This document shows, one piece after another, positions 32,905-44,539 of a stretch of DNA of 64,000 nt (position 1 is its first letter; each line of letters opens with the position of its first letter). The stretch comes from Bisporella sp. PMI_857 (lineage: Eukaryota > Ascomycota > Leotiomycetes > Helotiales > Helotiaceae): contig JAJSPD010000040.1 in NCBI GenBank assembly GCA_021307315.1, positions 62,001 to 126,000 of the forward strand. Reading direction: 5' to 3'. A model generated the notes under the pieces. The model saw only the letters and a program-made list of their open reading frames with translations, ran no database searches and was not told the origin of the DNA. Position numbers and translations under genes: made by a program.

Positions 32905-34034
32905 ATGGCAGACTCTGCTCCAAAATCATATTCGAGCGATCCGGCCCTCTATGTTTACACGTCCCTGACGTCAGGGTCGTCCCACATTGTCACTGCGACC
33001 TCCCGCATGGAGACTATCTTGCGGGCCAACAGGATCCCGTTCAAGGCAATTGATATCGCGACAGATGAGAAGGCACGCATGATTTGGGGCCGGCGAGCTG
33101 GAAAAGATGAATCAGGAAGGGCGAGGAAGATACCTGGACTTGTGCAGATGGGTTTGGTGATAGGAGTAAGTGTTACCCCTCCATCAAGACAAGGATAGCT
33201 GCTCAACAACAACTTTAGGATTTGGTAGAAGTCGAGGACTGGAACGAATATGGCGAATTAAAACAGCATGTCACGATATACTATGATGAGTTTACAATGC
33301 CCCCGAAGTCTGCAGCTCCACCTCCTAATCCCTTTACTTCGAAGCCCCCCGCACCTGTATCGCAGAAAGAGAATGTGAAGCCTACGCCAACCGCCGCTCC
33401 AAAGGAAGCTCCCAAACCTGTCGAGGAACCTAAAGCTCCTGCAGGTGGACAACCGACCTCAATCACATTAGCTATGCGGCAGGCAGGCGAACAAGCTGCG
33501 CAGATAGCTAAAGAGGGCAAAAAGAAGGTTGAGACGTTGGTTGGAGTGGGACAAGCAGAACCTGCCACGAAGGAGACTGAATCTACAGATGCCATAAGAG
33601 GAACCACTAGTACATCCTCCATCACTGCCAAATCTCTTGTCATCGATACTCCTCATGTCATTGAGAGTAAGGCATCACTTCAATCACCAAACTCTACAGC
33701 TTGGAAGCAAGAGGTAGCTCCCTTCCCTAAGCAAACCCTTGATAGCGTGGAGAAGATAGAGTCATTGCAATCACCGACGTCTACAGCGTGGAAGACAGTA
33801 GGTGTATACGACGCTGCTCCGATTCTAACACATAGAGGTTCTGAAATCTCGCCTGCTTCCAAGGAGGATATCCAGAAGATTGAGAAAGAGCTAGCCATTG
33901 CCGAGGAGGATGAAGAAGAAGAAGAAGAAGAAGATGATGATGATGATGGTGATGGTGATGGCGAGGACGAGGACGAGGACGAGGACGAAGATGAGGATAG
34001 CGATGAGAGTGAAGATGAGAAGAAACCAGCTTGA
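32905..34034 (+). CDS. SH3BGR/glutaredoxin-like protein with acidic C-terminal tail
   Basis: Two exons: 32905-33165 and 33219-34034, with a 53-base intron (GTAAGT donor, TTTAG acceptor, phase 0), giving 358 residues. The N-terminal 100 or so residues follow the SH3-binding, glutamate-rich protein fold (thioredoxin-like, without a CxxC): a strand start LYVYTSL, IPFKAIDIATDE, a conserved RKIPGLVQ segment, and the GDLVEVEDWNEYGEL close. The rest is Pro/Ala/Lys-rich low complexity, with two copies of a SLQSP-STAWK motif (at about 33676 and 33763). The tail is almost pure Asp/Glu, encoded by GAA/GAT/GAC repeats at 33905-34015. The role is unknown; the tail suggests binding to basic partners. The start ATG is at 32905. 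Confidence 0.85.
33905..34015. repeat. GAA/GAT/GAC trinucleotide repeats encoding an acidic tail
   Basis: Runs of GAAGAA, GATGAT, GATGGT and GACGAG units within the coding sequence give an Asp/Glu stretch. Length variation between strains is likely. Confidence 0.85.
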
Positions 34035-35414
34035 TAATGCATATCTTCCTTGTATCAGTCTACAAAAAGATATCCCTAATGAATGGAGCTATTATGCATA
34101 GCCCGGCCGCTTCTGAACTTACATTTCGATCGCTGATATCTGGTAAAGTTTCAACATGCATTAAATTTACCTGGCTTGCCATAGTTTCGCATTCTCAATC
34201 TCAGACTTCGTGCTCTCGCCCACCGTGATAGCTCAGACGGAGAGATTTATATCAAGCGAAGAAGGCTTTCATTGATTCTAGTGACAGGAAGCTTCTGGTT
34301 ACTGCGGCCCGTTGCTTTGGGTTTCATTGCACATGTATACCTTGGAGTTGTTCATGTTGACCGGAGTTTGAGAGACTGGGCTGGTTTCCAAAGTGCTAGA
34401 AATTATGTCATTATAATAGTTCAATATCTGGTTAGACCCTCTGAGAGTCGGTGGCGATTGCACTCTCAAGTTTTGCCTTCCCAATTCGCATGGGAGTGAG
34501 CTATTTCATAATTCAAACATGACATATCTCTCGCATTGTGGCTCGAGTACTTTTGCCTTCTTCAACATCTTTCCTTGGGGAGACGACTCCATACTAGGAA
34601 GCAGAAATAGCTAAATAATGGAATAGAGGTGTATATTAACCAGCATCATCTAACAAAAAAGAAGTCGCCTATCTCGAAGTCACATTCTCATATTCAAATC
34701 TACCCGTTTGTCTTCGATGTCACAGGATCGACCAGGGAGTATCTCTGATCGAAGTCGAAGGTTAATGACAGAGGCATTTTGGCGATTGGTTGATACTAGT
34801 TTTACTTCCTGCAAGGGCCTAGCAGAGACACTGCACAAACGCAATGCTGTGTAGCAGATCTTTGGATGTTGTGGGAGCTTGCATTTGCCATCGGCGAGCT
34901 GAGGACAGCCACAGTTGCGATCCAAACGAATCATCCCATATACCGCCAAGCTTTGGGAGAGGGAAACTTTTGGGTGACTGCAGCGGATGAAGAGCAGCAA
35001 AGTCAAACATTTAATACATACTCTGTGCCTGTGCTTTACTTTGCCTTCCCATTTGTTCTCTCCTCGCAGTCTGCATCATCGTAGGTCGCTCACTCTCCAT
35101 ACTCCTTCTAAGCTCAACACACGAGAGTCGTAGATTTGATACCTTGCAAACACGGGCAGATCACTGTCTATTTGCTCACCGCCCAGCGTGTTGAGCAAAG
35201 GTGAGGTTATTGTGAGTGATTCATCAATTCTCGCCTCGCTTGTTTTCCAAACCTCCGAATACAAGAACGCGTCTCCTCCACAATACTTCTTCTCCAAGAC
35301 AATACAATATCAAAGTCAATACTCCACTTACTCAAGCATCTTTGAACTTCGATCTTCGGATCTGTCATTGCCTCCCACACTCGTTTACATTAAATATCAA
35401 TTCTTCATTGCAAG
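34035..35414. other. Intergenic and promoter of the GPI-anchored protein gene
   Basis: No supported gene. The last 150 bases are rich in CT and CAA, typical of a leader upstream of a highly expressed fungal secreted protein. Confidence 0.5.
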
Positions 35415-36330
35415 ATGCATGCTTCAACTCTTCTCGTTGGTGCCGCCTTGGTTGCTGGTGTTGCCGCTGGTGTCGTCCCAACGTAAGTCTTATCTTCTCC
35501 TCGGCCTCCATGAACATCCATCCCATGAGGCACCAGTTCCTTGAGAACTGTGCCAGAAGCCTTCCAACTCCACTAATATCCTACCTCAAGAGCTGCAACA
35601 ATTTCAAAGGTGCGTTCTTAGATCGAGATGCTGACCCACATACAGTGGTAATGCCCATACCACCTCGACTGTCTATAAATCGGCCACAATCACCATCACC
35701 TCTTGCCAACCAGGCGTTCACTGCACTGCTACCAGTACTACAACATGCACCACGGATACTACTCCAGTCACTGTTGCCTCGCCATCCACAAATGTTGTAG
35801 CCCCACCATCTGCATACAGCACTAGCGTTGTAGTTGTTCCAAGCCCAACTCCTGCTACAGGCAACATTGATGTCCCAACGCCAGCCTCAAGCTCCAGCGT
35901 CGTGGCGCCACCAACCTCTGCTATCAGCAGCAGCGTCATCAATCCTCCACCAGCCACACACTCAAACAGCCTTGTCGTCCCACCAACCGCCAGCATCTTT
36001 GCCAGCACCAGCTCGGTTCCAGCCACCAACATCGCAACCAGCTCTGCCGTCGGCGTCGTCACTTCCTCCGCTGTTCCAAACACCTCGGTCACAGTCATCG
36101 CTCCTCCAAGCTACACCTACAGCAACGGCACTACCCCAAGCATTCCATCCTCCCTCTTGACCGTCACCGGCAAACCCAGCACCTCCACGAGCATCGTTCG
36201 CTCGAGCTCCACCAGAACCACGTTGGTCACGCCTTCGGCCGCCGTGGCGCCCGCCAGTGCTGGCCTTCGCATTGCCGTTCCTGGTCTCACCCAGGGCCTT
36301 TTGGCTTTCGGTGCCATCTTCTTCATCTAA
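35415..36330 (+). CDS. Secreted Ser/Thr/Pro-rich GPI-anchored cell-wall protein
   Basis: Two exons: 35415-35482 and 35646-36330, joined across a 163-base intron (GTAAGT donor, ACATACAG acceptor, phase 2), giving 250 residues. The first exon is a textbook signal peptide (about 18 residues, Leu/Val/Ala core ending VAAGVVP). The start of the mature protein has TITITSCQPGVHCTATSTTTC, including three Cys. The rest is Ser/Thr/Pro/Val repeats, likely heavily O-glycosylated. The C terminus is hydrophobic (VPGLTQGLLAFGAIFFI) after a Ser/Ala/Gly-rich stretch, as expected of a GPI attachment signal. Cell-wall or surface location is inferred from these features. No enzyme domain is seen. Confidence 0.85.
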
Positions 36331-37794
36331 GCGCCTCGAATAACAACCTGTTTCACCTCACTCGGTACATCTATCTGACGGCCTCGATATGGTAGATGGA
36401 GGAATGGGAAGGATACTGTGGTTGGATGTTTCTGCTTAGAGTGATTAACGGCCATTGTTTCGATTTGAGGAGAGTTTGCGGTGCGTTTACTGGTTTATGG
36501 AGTACATAGGAAGGATTTTGCTATGATACCCTGGGAATGGTGAGCTGAATACATGTGTGATCTTGCATTGCGCATGGGCTTTCAGCTTTTCCAATGGAAT
36601 AATTATAGAAACCTCTTTTTTCACTTTGCCTTGTGATGTGGCCTATGGCTTTAAGTAACCGCCTTTTCGTATTTGTTTTTTTTATAAAAGATTTTTTTAA
36701 ACAAACGAGTGAATACAGAGTTATTATTATGGCAATACGCAGGACTTGATGCAGTTACCATCTGGCATCTAAACTTATGGTTGGACCGTCGCTGAGCCAT
36801 AACCAACACAGCAGTCTAGTCTCCACTAAGGGAACCAAAACACTTTAATGTGTTAATACAGCTCGCAAAGTCGCCTTCTACGATCTATCTACATAAACAT
36901 TACAACCAGGACCTGAAGTCGACCTATCCCAAGAAAGAGGCATTCAAATCAACCTCCATACCCGCATCACAAGCAAGCCTCACCATCCACCGTAATTAAA
37001 AGTCCCAAGCTCTCGGTTCCTTAAACAAGCAAATAGAAAAGAATAAATGAAGACAGAGCGAGCGCCCACGGATGACGAGCACCTCTTGTCCAATATACAA
37101 GGGCCATGAGCTCCTGAGATCAAACGAGACAGTCCAGATTCAGACCATAAGTCATCGCTACCACGGCTTCTAGTCATTCAAGATTGAACAGACAACCACA
37201 CAAGGACCGCCCAAAAAAATGTAGGCGCTTAACAAACGGCAAGGATTTGATGGCATAGAGAATACCGTACCTATTACAAGCCAGGTCTTTGCAGTTGCAG
37301 TAGGTTTTTGAGCTTGAGTCGCGCTGCTTATCAAATGCTGAAACGCCAGTCTATTTTGATATCAATATTACCCCCTGGACGCCAAGCATTGACCTTTATG
37401 ATGGTGGCGATCTTCAGGGGGCGATCTGCCTAAGCGAGGGTCGAGCATTTGTACTTGGTGGAAGTGGAAACTGGCTCGACTAGAGAATGATTTCCTACGT
37501 ATATCTCGTGCTCGCACGGTTATAACTCATGCCAATTACATGGAGATATCCAAAAGACGCATTTCATTCCACAACTAAACTACTCGCACCGCTTCCACTC
37601 TCCTCAACTCTCCTTCACTAATCAGACTACAACAAAACATCGTCCAAAAGGCAACAACAACAACAACCCCTCATTGAGGTAGCGAAGGTTACAAAGAAAC
37701 TTAAGAAATTGCTACACCATAACCTTTGCTTTGCTCCACCACCTGGCCCCCTCATCGCCTCACTTCTCTCCCCGAAAGTATCCAAGCATGGCGC
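36331..37794. other. Intergenic between two secreted-protein genes
   Basis: Convergent 3' ends. No supported gene. AT-rich tracts near 36680-36730. Confidence 0.5.
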
Positions 37795-38376
37795 TTAACC
37801 GCTGATGCCTGGGAACAAGGTGATTGGGAGAGAGATAGTGCTACCTGAGCCAATATCAACGCAAGAGACGGCATCCAAAAGAATGCTATCAGGCTTGCAG
37901 CAATAATCGACATCCCTGCGGCGGACCTCGCGTTTCTTGCCGACCCCAATGGGGACGAGGACTTCCCCTTCGTCAGCAATCACTCTTTAGGTAATCACGG
38001 GAGAAATCAGGAGAGGAATAGAGAAGGAAAGGCATACTCGCAATGCCAGTAAGCACATTGGTGCATTCAAGCACATCAATGACGGCTCCAGCACCTGTGC
38101 AGCGATAGACGCAGTCACCGGTTCCAGTGCCACCAGTGCCGGTTGGCGTAGGAGGTCCGGTATTAGTTGGAGTTGGATTTGAAGAAGGAGGGTTAGTTGG
38201 CTCAGGCTCAGTTGGGTGTTCGTCACCGCCATCACCCTTTGTCAAGACTTAGTATATTCTCTTCATATTTAAATGTTGGGCGGGAAGTGGGAAGTGGCAG
38301 GACGCACTCCATTCGGGTTGGGGAGGGCATTGACAACAAGAGCCGCGGCGAGGATGCTGAGGATGGAAAGCTTCAT
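37795..38376 (-). CDS. Small secreted cysteine-containing protein
   Basis: Three exons: 38308-38376, 38038-38236 and about 37795-37982, giving about 151 residues with consistent phases. Exon 1 is a signal peptide starting MKLSILSILAAALVV. Exon 2 has a Pro/Thr/Gly-rich linker (TPTNTGPPTPTGTGGTGTG), then DCVYRCTG and LECTNV. Exon 3 has YCCKPDS and a further VSCVDIG, then ends LFPGISG. The first intron has a TACTAAG branch. The acceptor of the second intron is not certain; ending it at 37983 or about 10 bases later both keep phase. Six Cys with one CC pair slightly resemble hydrophobins, but the usual double CC pattern is lacking, so I would call it a candidate effector or surface protein and no more. 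Confidence 0.75.
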
Positions 38377-41300
38377 GTTGAAGATTGCTTGATGTTGATT
38401 TCTTGAATCTGGTTGTGGAAGTGTAGAGGTGGAAGTAGAAGTCAATGTAGAAGATGTCGAGAGTTTTCTGAGCTGAAGAGATGATCTGGGAGGGTTTGAA
38501 CAGCTGTAAATATACCTTTTCTCCCTTAAGTGAGATTAAGCAACGAGCACTACTTCAGATGAGCAGCGGATGGTTTTGGAATGTCCTCCGATGATAGCAC
38601 GAACTCCTTGATTCCTCTCTGAGTTTACTTGCATATTTTCAATACTACTACCCATCCCTCCCTCTGTCTCCGTGAATATCTCCCCTTCTGCGCCTTGTAG
38701 ACATTAACTAAAGAGGTGGCCGTCTCTGCATCTTCCTTCACTCGGCTCAAGAAGCTCAAGACTATATGTGTCTCTTATTGGAGATCTCGTTGTGATCAAA
38801 CGCCTCCTTGAGGAGGAAGAGGTTGCCACAACCACATGGAGGAACAACGTGAATGAAAAATGACATCAATTGTGCGCACAAAATAGTAACATTCTCCAAA
38901 TCATCTAATTTTCGTGTCAGAAGCCCTGCTTGTTGTTTGGAAAAGCTCTTTCTAAGGTTTTCAAATTGGGTAGCAATGAATGTTCAAGACGTGTGAGTCG
39001 TTGACCGACCTACACCACATATGGAGTAAAAGCGGTTATTCAAGGAAATCATCTAGGCCGTTCCAGATCAGCATCAATTAAATCCATCAAACAATATTCA
39101 GGAACGTCGGGATCTCAGGTGGAAGATTAGAATAGGAACAGAATAAGATTGCGCTGAGTTTGTGCCGCACACTAGGGTCGGCCCTTGCACTTGACTCGGG
39201 ATGGAAAACAAAGATATGCATCAGAATTTCGGGCAATATGTGAGATATGCATGTTCAGGTGGTATTTTTGATAGATTGTTAATATAGGTGGAAGAGTAGG
39301 GCTCCACTTCCCCGCACTCACTGAACTTGCAGCATGGGGAAATTAACCATCAATACGGCATTCTGATACCCGATATGGAACGCTAACCTACCATTGATCG
39401 ACCTCTTTGTCTTTTACTAAAGATTTAGCATCTCCAAATCCTCTCCTCGCTCTCATTAGCTACCGCTTTCTTCCCTCACTATCGGCCGGAAATTTATTCC
39501 TTACTTAAAGTCGCTAAGGATAGGACATCAACGACTCCGATGTTCAGGACGTGTCAATGCTAAATGGAGCTAGCTCAGATTATTCAATGTTCGAACGCGG
39601 ATCTGTGCCCGAAGACTGCAGGGAAGGCGAAGAGTCTCCATTGCGCTGACACCAATCATGTACAATTTCAAACGAGAACTAAGCAGCACAATTGGGGAGA
39701 GGCTTAGAGAAAATGAGAACGGTGCTGCAGCAATGACGTTGTGGCTTAAGTCCTTATTTGACAATATATTAAGAACGAGGGGAAGTGCTGTCAGCATATA
39801 CGTTCTAGCATCCCTTTTAATCGAACCATTTTCCGATGAGATGAATACTAGGCTGAAATTGGAACGTAATATATGCACAAAACTACGTCCTCCGGGGACG
39901 TGCGTAAGAGGAAAACAATACGGATCATGTGCCTTTATTTCCCGGCTCTCGCTTGCACTTCGCAATCAGAATTGCATCCATGGACTTGTGGTGCATGGAG
40001 GGGTGGCTTGCCATGAGGCAAGCGGTAGTTCAGAAGGCTTGTGTAAGGATAATTCATCCATCCTAGAAGTCCTATGGTCCAAAATTTTGCCAGAATTGCG
40101 GCTTGAAAGGTGAAGTATCCATTTTGAGACAGCCGCATCTCCGTGGAAGCAGAGAGCTGAATTATGGTCCGCATGGTACTTGCATGCCAATGCTATTGCT
40201 AGTATTGGAAGGTCAGTATTGACCAGAAAACTATCTCACGAGTTAAACCTCAGGCTAAATGATATGAATTCAGTGGTGCATGGCCATTGATGTTGTTCAG
40301 GACAAATGCCAGACTTAACTTGAGAACCTGCCCAGATCAGTTTGCCACTTGAACATGACGACCAGGCATCCAGTGACATTATCCTCCACGCACTCACAGA
40401 GTTCGAGGAATATGTGGCACCTAGGCAGCCAAGGTTTTCTAAATAGGAGCTTCACAGCAACAAATCTCGCAAGTAAACTTCCTTCCCTGTCTAATATCCA
40501 ATGGTAGGTTTCCTTGTACGAAATTCGCACAATATTTCCAGAGCAGCCTAGTCCAAATTGGCCAACCTTGGTCCTAGCTCGCTCTGAACTCAGCAATTTT
40601 GTCACAGAACACACTCGAGGCTGCAGAGCTGGATCAATCCAGAGCAGAGCAAACTTCCACAACGGCTATATAACCAGTTGATACACACACGTTGTCCGAA
40701 GAGCAACGAATTCTTATCCCTCGCAGCAAGCTTATGCAAGGAAGAAGCAATGAAACCTCAACATGGAATGGCAATATCAAAAAAACAAACTACCAATCGT
40801 GGATGGAAAGTGCCAGTATCTCCCGCATGGTATCTACCTTGCCTATTCATAATTGCGCGGAATGGCGTCGTTGAGAATTAAACTTTGACGTTTTGAAGCA
40901 GTTGAAGAACATATTTTGATTCTGATCCTGGAAGGAGTACAGCCCACTTGGCCAAGTTCATAGGAAAGGGAAACCATGGCTATAGCAAGGAGTATAGACG
41001 ACATAATTTGGTGTACCAGTGAGTTGCACAAAAACATACTTGCGCGGGGCAACTTGAGAGTGTACCTGCTGAAGCAATTTCTTCGATAAAGAGCCAATCC
41101 CCCAATTTCTAGCAGCAAGTGACAGCCGTCACTTTCATATCTTGAATGGCTGCCTGACAATCCATTGATGGGAGAACAAATTTTATGCTTCCATATGAGA
41201 ATATCTCATAAGTCGCAGCTCGATTTTCATACGATATTGTCTGGTCGAGCAACTTTACTCCGAAGGCAGTGCTGCTATCCAGAATTGCATAAAAAGATCC

Positions 41301-43552
41301 CCCACGACGGTTGCCCATATATGTATGTAGCCTCCTGAGTTTCCATAGCACATGCCATTGCAATGCTGGAAAAATAGATTGGCTCTGTTCATACCAATAT
41401 GGGTCACCTTTAATAGTTGATGGTGGTAATCCTCTTCGAGTTCTCCCGTCACAGCCACGAGCTACGAAACATCAAGCTTTGGCATAACGCGCCTTGTAAT
41501 CTTCAGAATGAAGGATATCCAAGATAAATTTCATCGTCCCTTCGCACCTTCGCCTTACCATCAAGCAGACAGATACCACACCAGTACATTACACCTAGCG
41601 CAGAGATAAATGTCGTCATACTTCTAGAGCATATTGGAGAAAGCTGTCGAGACGCAGAATGATGTGTCTAGTAGACTCTAAGGGTCGGCGTCGACAAGCC
41701 TGAAGGAAGGAAGTAGCGGTTACAGAAATGCTAGACGTGGATAACTTGCTTAATATATGAAGCAATAGTCGAATTCAGACATAGTGGTTTCTTCCCAGTG
41801 GCTGTCGTGCTTGTAACAACCAGCTGTGCGAGGTCTCAACCAAGTATTTCATTCCAGGTAGGCACATTCTCGAGTCTATCATAGAGACCGATACTTTGCG
41901 CTTCCTTGCTTCAACGCTGTCTCTTATTACACTATACTATATTTTTTAGGACAGGTTGTGTAGCCATGCCAAATAAGGACAAGGCCGCCATATGATGCCA
42001 CAACAAATCCAGATATGAATCGTTAATAGCCAGAACATGTGGCAAATTGTAGGAGAGCCTCAAAGAGATTGACAACGCAATGATGTATCAGTAAAATTTC
42101 ATCTTACGAGTCAATATCTTCCTTACAATATTGTTCGGATGAGCCACAGAGAATGTGTGGGAGGACTTGTAGAGGAGATGCATTTCAAAACGGCCAGGCT
42201 ATAGGTTTTTAGCAATGTACAATTCTGGGCCAAACCTCAGCGTCTCCCTGCTTCAAACATTGCTGGAGCCTTGTAGAAAGCTGCCGGATGCTCTGTCAAA
42301 GGAGCTCTTCGAAAGTGCCGTAGCTCGGGTTCTGGTAGGGGGTTATTTGTCCTGAAGACGAAGATTGAGTCTGATTCTTGTCTATCAAGCTGGAGTACCA
42401 TTTTTTCTGAGAACCCACCACGCGTCCCAGCAGGGAACCACAGTTGATGCGAGTCGCTCATAAGTATGTAAGTGATACTATACAAAGTAACCCACACAGC
42501 CTTATATAATGTGTCTGATCGCAACGAAGTATGAAAAGTTATCCTATGCTGACGGGCGAGATTGGAAAATTGCCTCGGGTAGTTCCCTCATGGTGTTGGC
42601 TCTAGGCCTAAGTGCGAGCCAGCCCATATATAATGCCGCTGACCAGTTTATACGGCCTTTGCGATGACAACGAGAGGTTGCTAGTCAATCGTGAGATACA
42701 GTTCAGAAGGATAAAAATGCGATGTGGGAATTTGTAAACGGTCTAGGTGGTTGGAACGGGGCAGATACAGAGTCTGTCCAATTTCGACGGGTTGGGGAGT
42801 GATCGAGAAGTTGAACAGTTTCATCACATAATGAAGGCAAGGCTGAGACGGTACGGCATTGAAGTAGACATACGGCTAAGTGAGACATTTGGCAAATATA
42901 TCTTTTGTGGTACTCAATGAGCAAGCTTAAGATGCCTATTGAGACATCGCGAGGGATGATGTGCTGTTCTTGGTTATGGGCGAGGATACGTGAGTGTACC
43001 TTAGATATACATTGCTGGAAGTCGCAGCTATTTAATAAGTTGTCTTTCTTGGATAAAACAGATATAAAGGAATTGGCTGCATGGCATGGCGTGCTTTTCT
43101 CACAGGTTGCGAGACTAATGCCGAGTCTCGTCTTGTGAAACCATCACCACCATGCATTTCGTGTCTGCAAGGTCATTAAAACGAAAAAAACCAAGATGAT
43201 GGCTGGGACTAATAACCAAATTAAGAATCAAGCGGCGAGGCAGCACAGATAAGAAAGTGAGGAAGCAAAAAGACGGTTAAAAACAATCTTATAGGTTAGT
43301 CCTCCTGAGCGAGTCCGAAGGCTAGGCCTAAGGCCAATGACAACTGCGAGAAACTGAGTTTATATACTACGCAGACCATCATGAGTCCTGAATTGCATGT
43401 CGTAATCTGATTGTACAAAACCTTCGCAGCATGTAAATTAACTCCCAGCGCCGCGCCATGCACCGTTCCTTGATCGTTTCCCATTATAAAGTATGCCTTG
43501 ACACCGTGAAGCCCTGTCATAAGCATGCCCTTCCCAATATCTAAATCATGAT
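38377..43552. other. 5.2-kb stretch without supportable genes
   Basis: Frames are short and scattered on both strands. The longest are a 151-codon plus frame at 39658-40113, overlapped by a 131-codon minus frame, and a 115-codon minus frame at 40315-40662. None has a motif I recognise. Several minus-strand pieces (41109-41458, 42237-42524) have protein-like composition in changing frames and could be an old, eroded gene. Confidence 0.45.
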
Positions 43553-44539
43553 TCATCTTTTGCCGCCTTTCTTCTTTCCGGCTTTGGCAATCTTGTCCTT
43601 GCCAGGAGTATATGGCGCAGCCACTCCTGGGGTCTGCCGTCTTGGGGCATCTCCACCATATTGAAGCTTGCCATCCGGGCCCAATATTTGTGGGCGACCT
43701 TCCGTCGGCCGTTTAAGTTGATCTTCGTGAAGCTTGTCGAGGGATTCTCCCACGACCGCGTATTTCTGCCAGTTGATTGGCGGTGCCCGAACCACATTTT
43801 GAGGCTTCGGTAGCTTCTCCCACTTCTCCGTTTCTGTATCCTTTGACTTGCGGGCCATCCGCGTTGCTGGATCTTGAGTAGTCTGACTCGACGGTTCACT
43901 TGCCCCCTCCCCTTTGTCTTCGTCTTCCTCTTCCCCGTCTAATGTTTCGCTGTTATCCGCTTTCGGACTAAATAGATTATCGCCCGCCATGCTCACCCTG
44001 CCATCTGCAGCCGCCTTCATAAATGCTCCCGGGTTCTGCAGCGCTCTCTCCTTTGTCCGCTGCAGCGATTTGATGTCATTTTCTGCATTGCGCGCCTGTA
44101 TCTGCAAAATGGAGATAGCAGCTTTCAGCGCAATGGCATCAGTATTCTCGTCAAGAGTAATGGGCACCGGTTGAGGTTGCGGTATCGTGGTTTGATGAGG
44201 CTGTGAGTGTGTATATGTTTGCCTCGGAGCGGCGGGTTGGGTTGCGCCGAGTGGCGGCGTGATTGGAGATACTGGAGGCCGAATAGGTGACGTAGAGCCC
44301 GAGGTAGACTGAAAGGATGAATTGGCGGGAGACTCCTGTGCGTGAGGATTAGGAGAAGTTTCAACAGTAAGAGCGGGCATAGCTTTGTTGACCCTTTGGC
44401 TTCTGGCGCCTGAGGGGGGTTGGCGACCTTTATCGTCAGAGGGAGCTGAGGTGGGAGCCTTGCGAGGTTGTTTGCGAGTGAGGGGGAGAGGGGGCCATTC
44501 AAAGGGCCTTGCTGTGGCGGAATTTTGGGACCTTGGCAA
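43553..44539 (-). CDS. Conserved-looking fungal protein of unknown function
   Basis: An open frame of 328 codons. The N-terminal half is Pro/Ser/Thr-rich and disordered, preceded by a FEWPPLPLTR segment. The middle has a coiled-coil helix (IALKAAISILQIQARNAEND, then SLQRTKERAL). After an acidic patch comes a compact, probably conserved segment (NWQKYAVVGESLDKLHEDQ), then a Lys/Gly-rich C terminus. No family name comes to mind; the layout suits a nuclear protein. The codon at 44539 is TTG, not ATG. A TTACTAAG branch site and CATTAG acceptor just upstream (near 44580) suggest that the coding sequence continues into an unlocated 5' exon. Otherwise translation could begin at the ATG at 44380. Confidence 0.65.
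   Translation of the reverse strand: MPRSQNSATARPFEWPPLPLTRKQPRKAPTSAPSDDKGRQPPSGARSQRVNKAMPALTVETSPNPHAQESPANSSFQSTSGSTSPIRPPVSPITPPLGATQPAAPRQTYTHSQPHQTTIPQPQPVPITLDENTDAIALKAAISILQIQARNAENDIKSLQRTKERALQNPGAFMKAAADGRVSMAGDNLFSPKADNSETLDGEEEDEDKGEGASEPSSQTTQDPATRMARKSKDTETEKWEKLPKPQNVVRAPPINWQKYAVVGESLDKLHEDQLKRPTEGRPQILGPDGKLQYGGDAPRRQTPGVAAPYTPGKDKIAKAGKKKGGKR

Noticed and set aside
33680..34042. Serine-rich minus-strand frame
   Set aside because: Shadow of the GAA/GAT/GAC repeats coding the acidic tail on the plus strand.
35216..35800. 194-codon plus-strand frame over the GPI-protein start
   Set aside because: Overlaps the signal-peptide exon and intron of the better supported gene in another frame.
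37795..38376. Calling the small secreted protein a hydrophobin
   Set aside because: It has only one CC pair and too few Cys; spacing does not match class I or II.
39658..40113. 151-codon plus-strand frame
   Set aside because: No motif, a nearly equal frame on the other strand, and no splice-supported extension.
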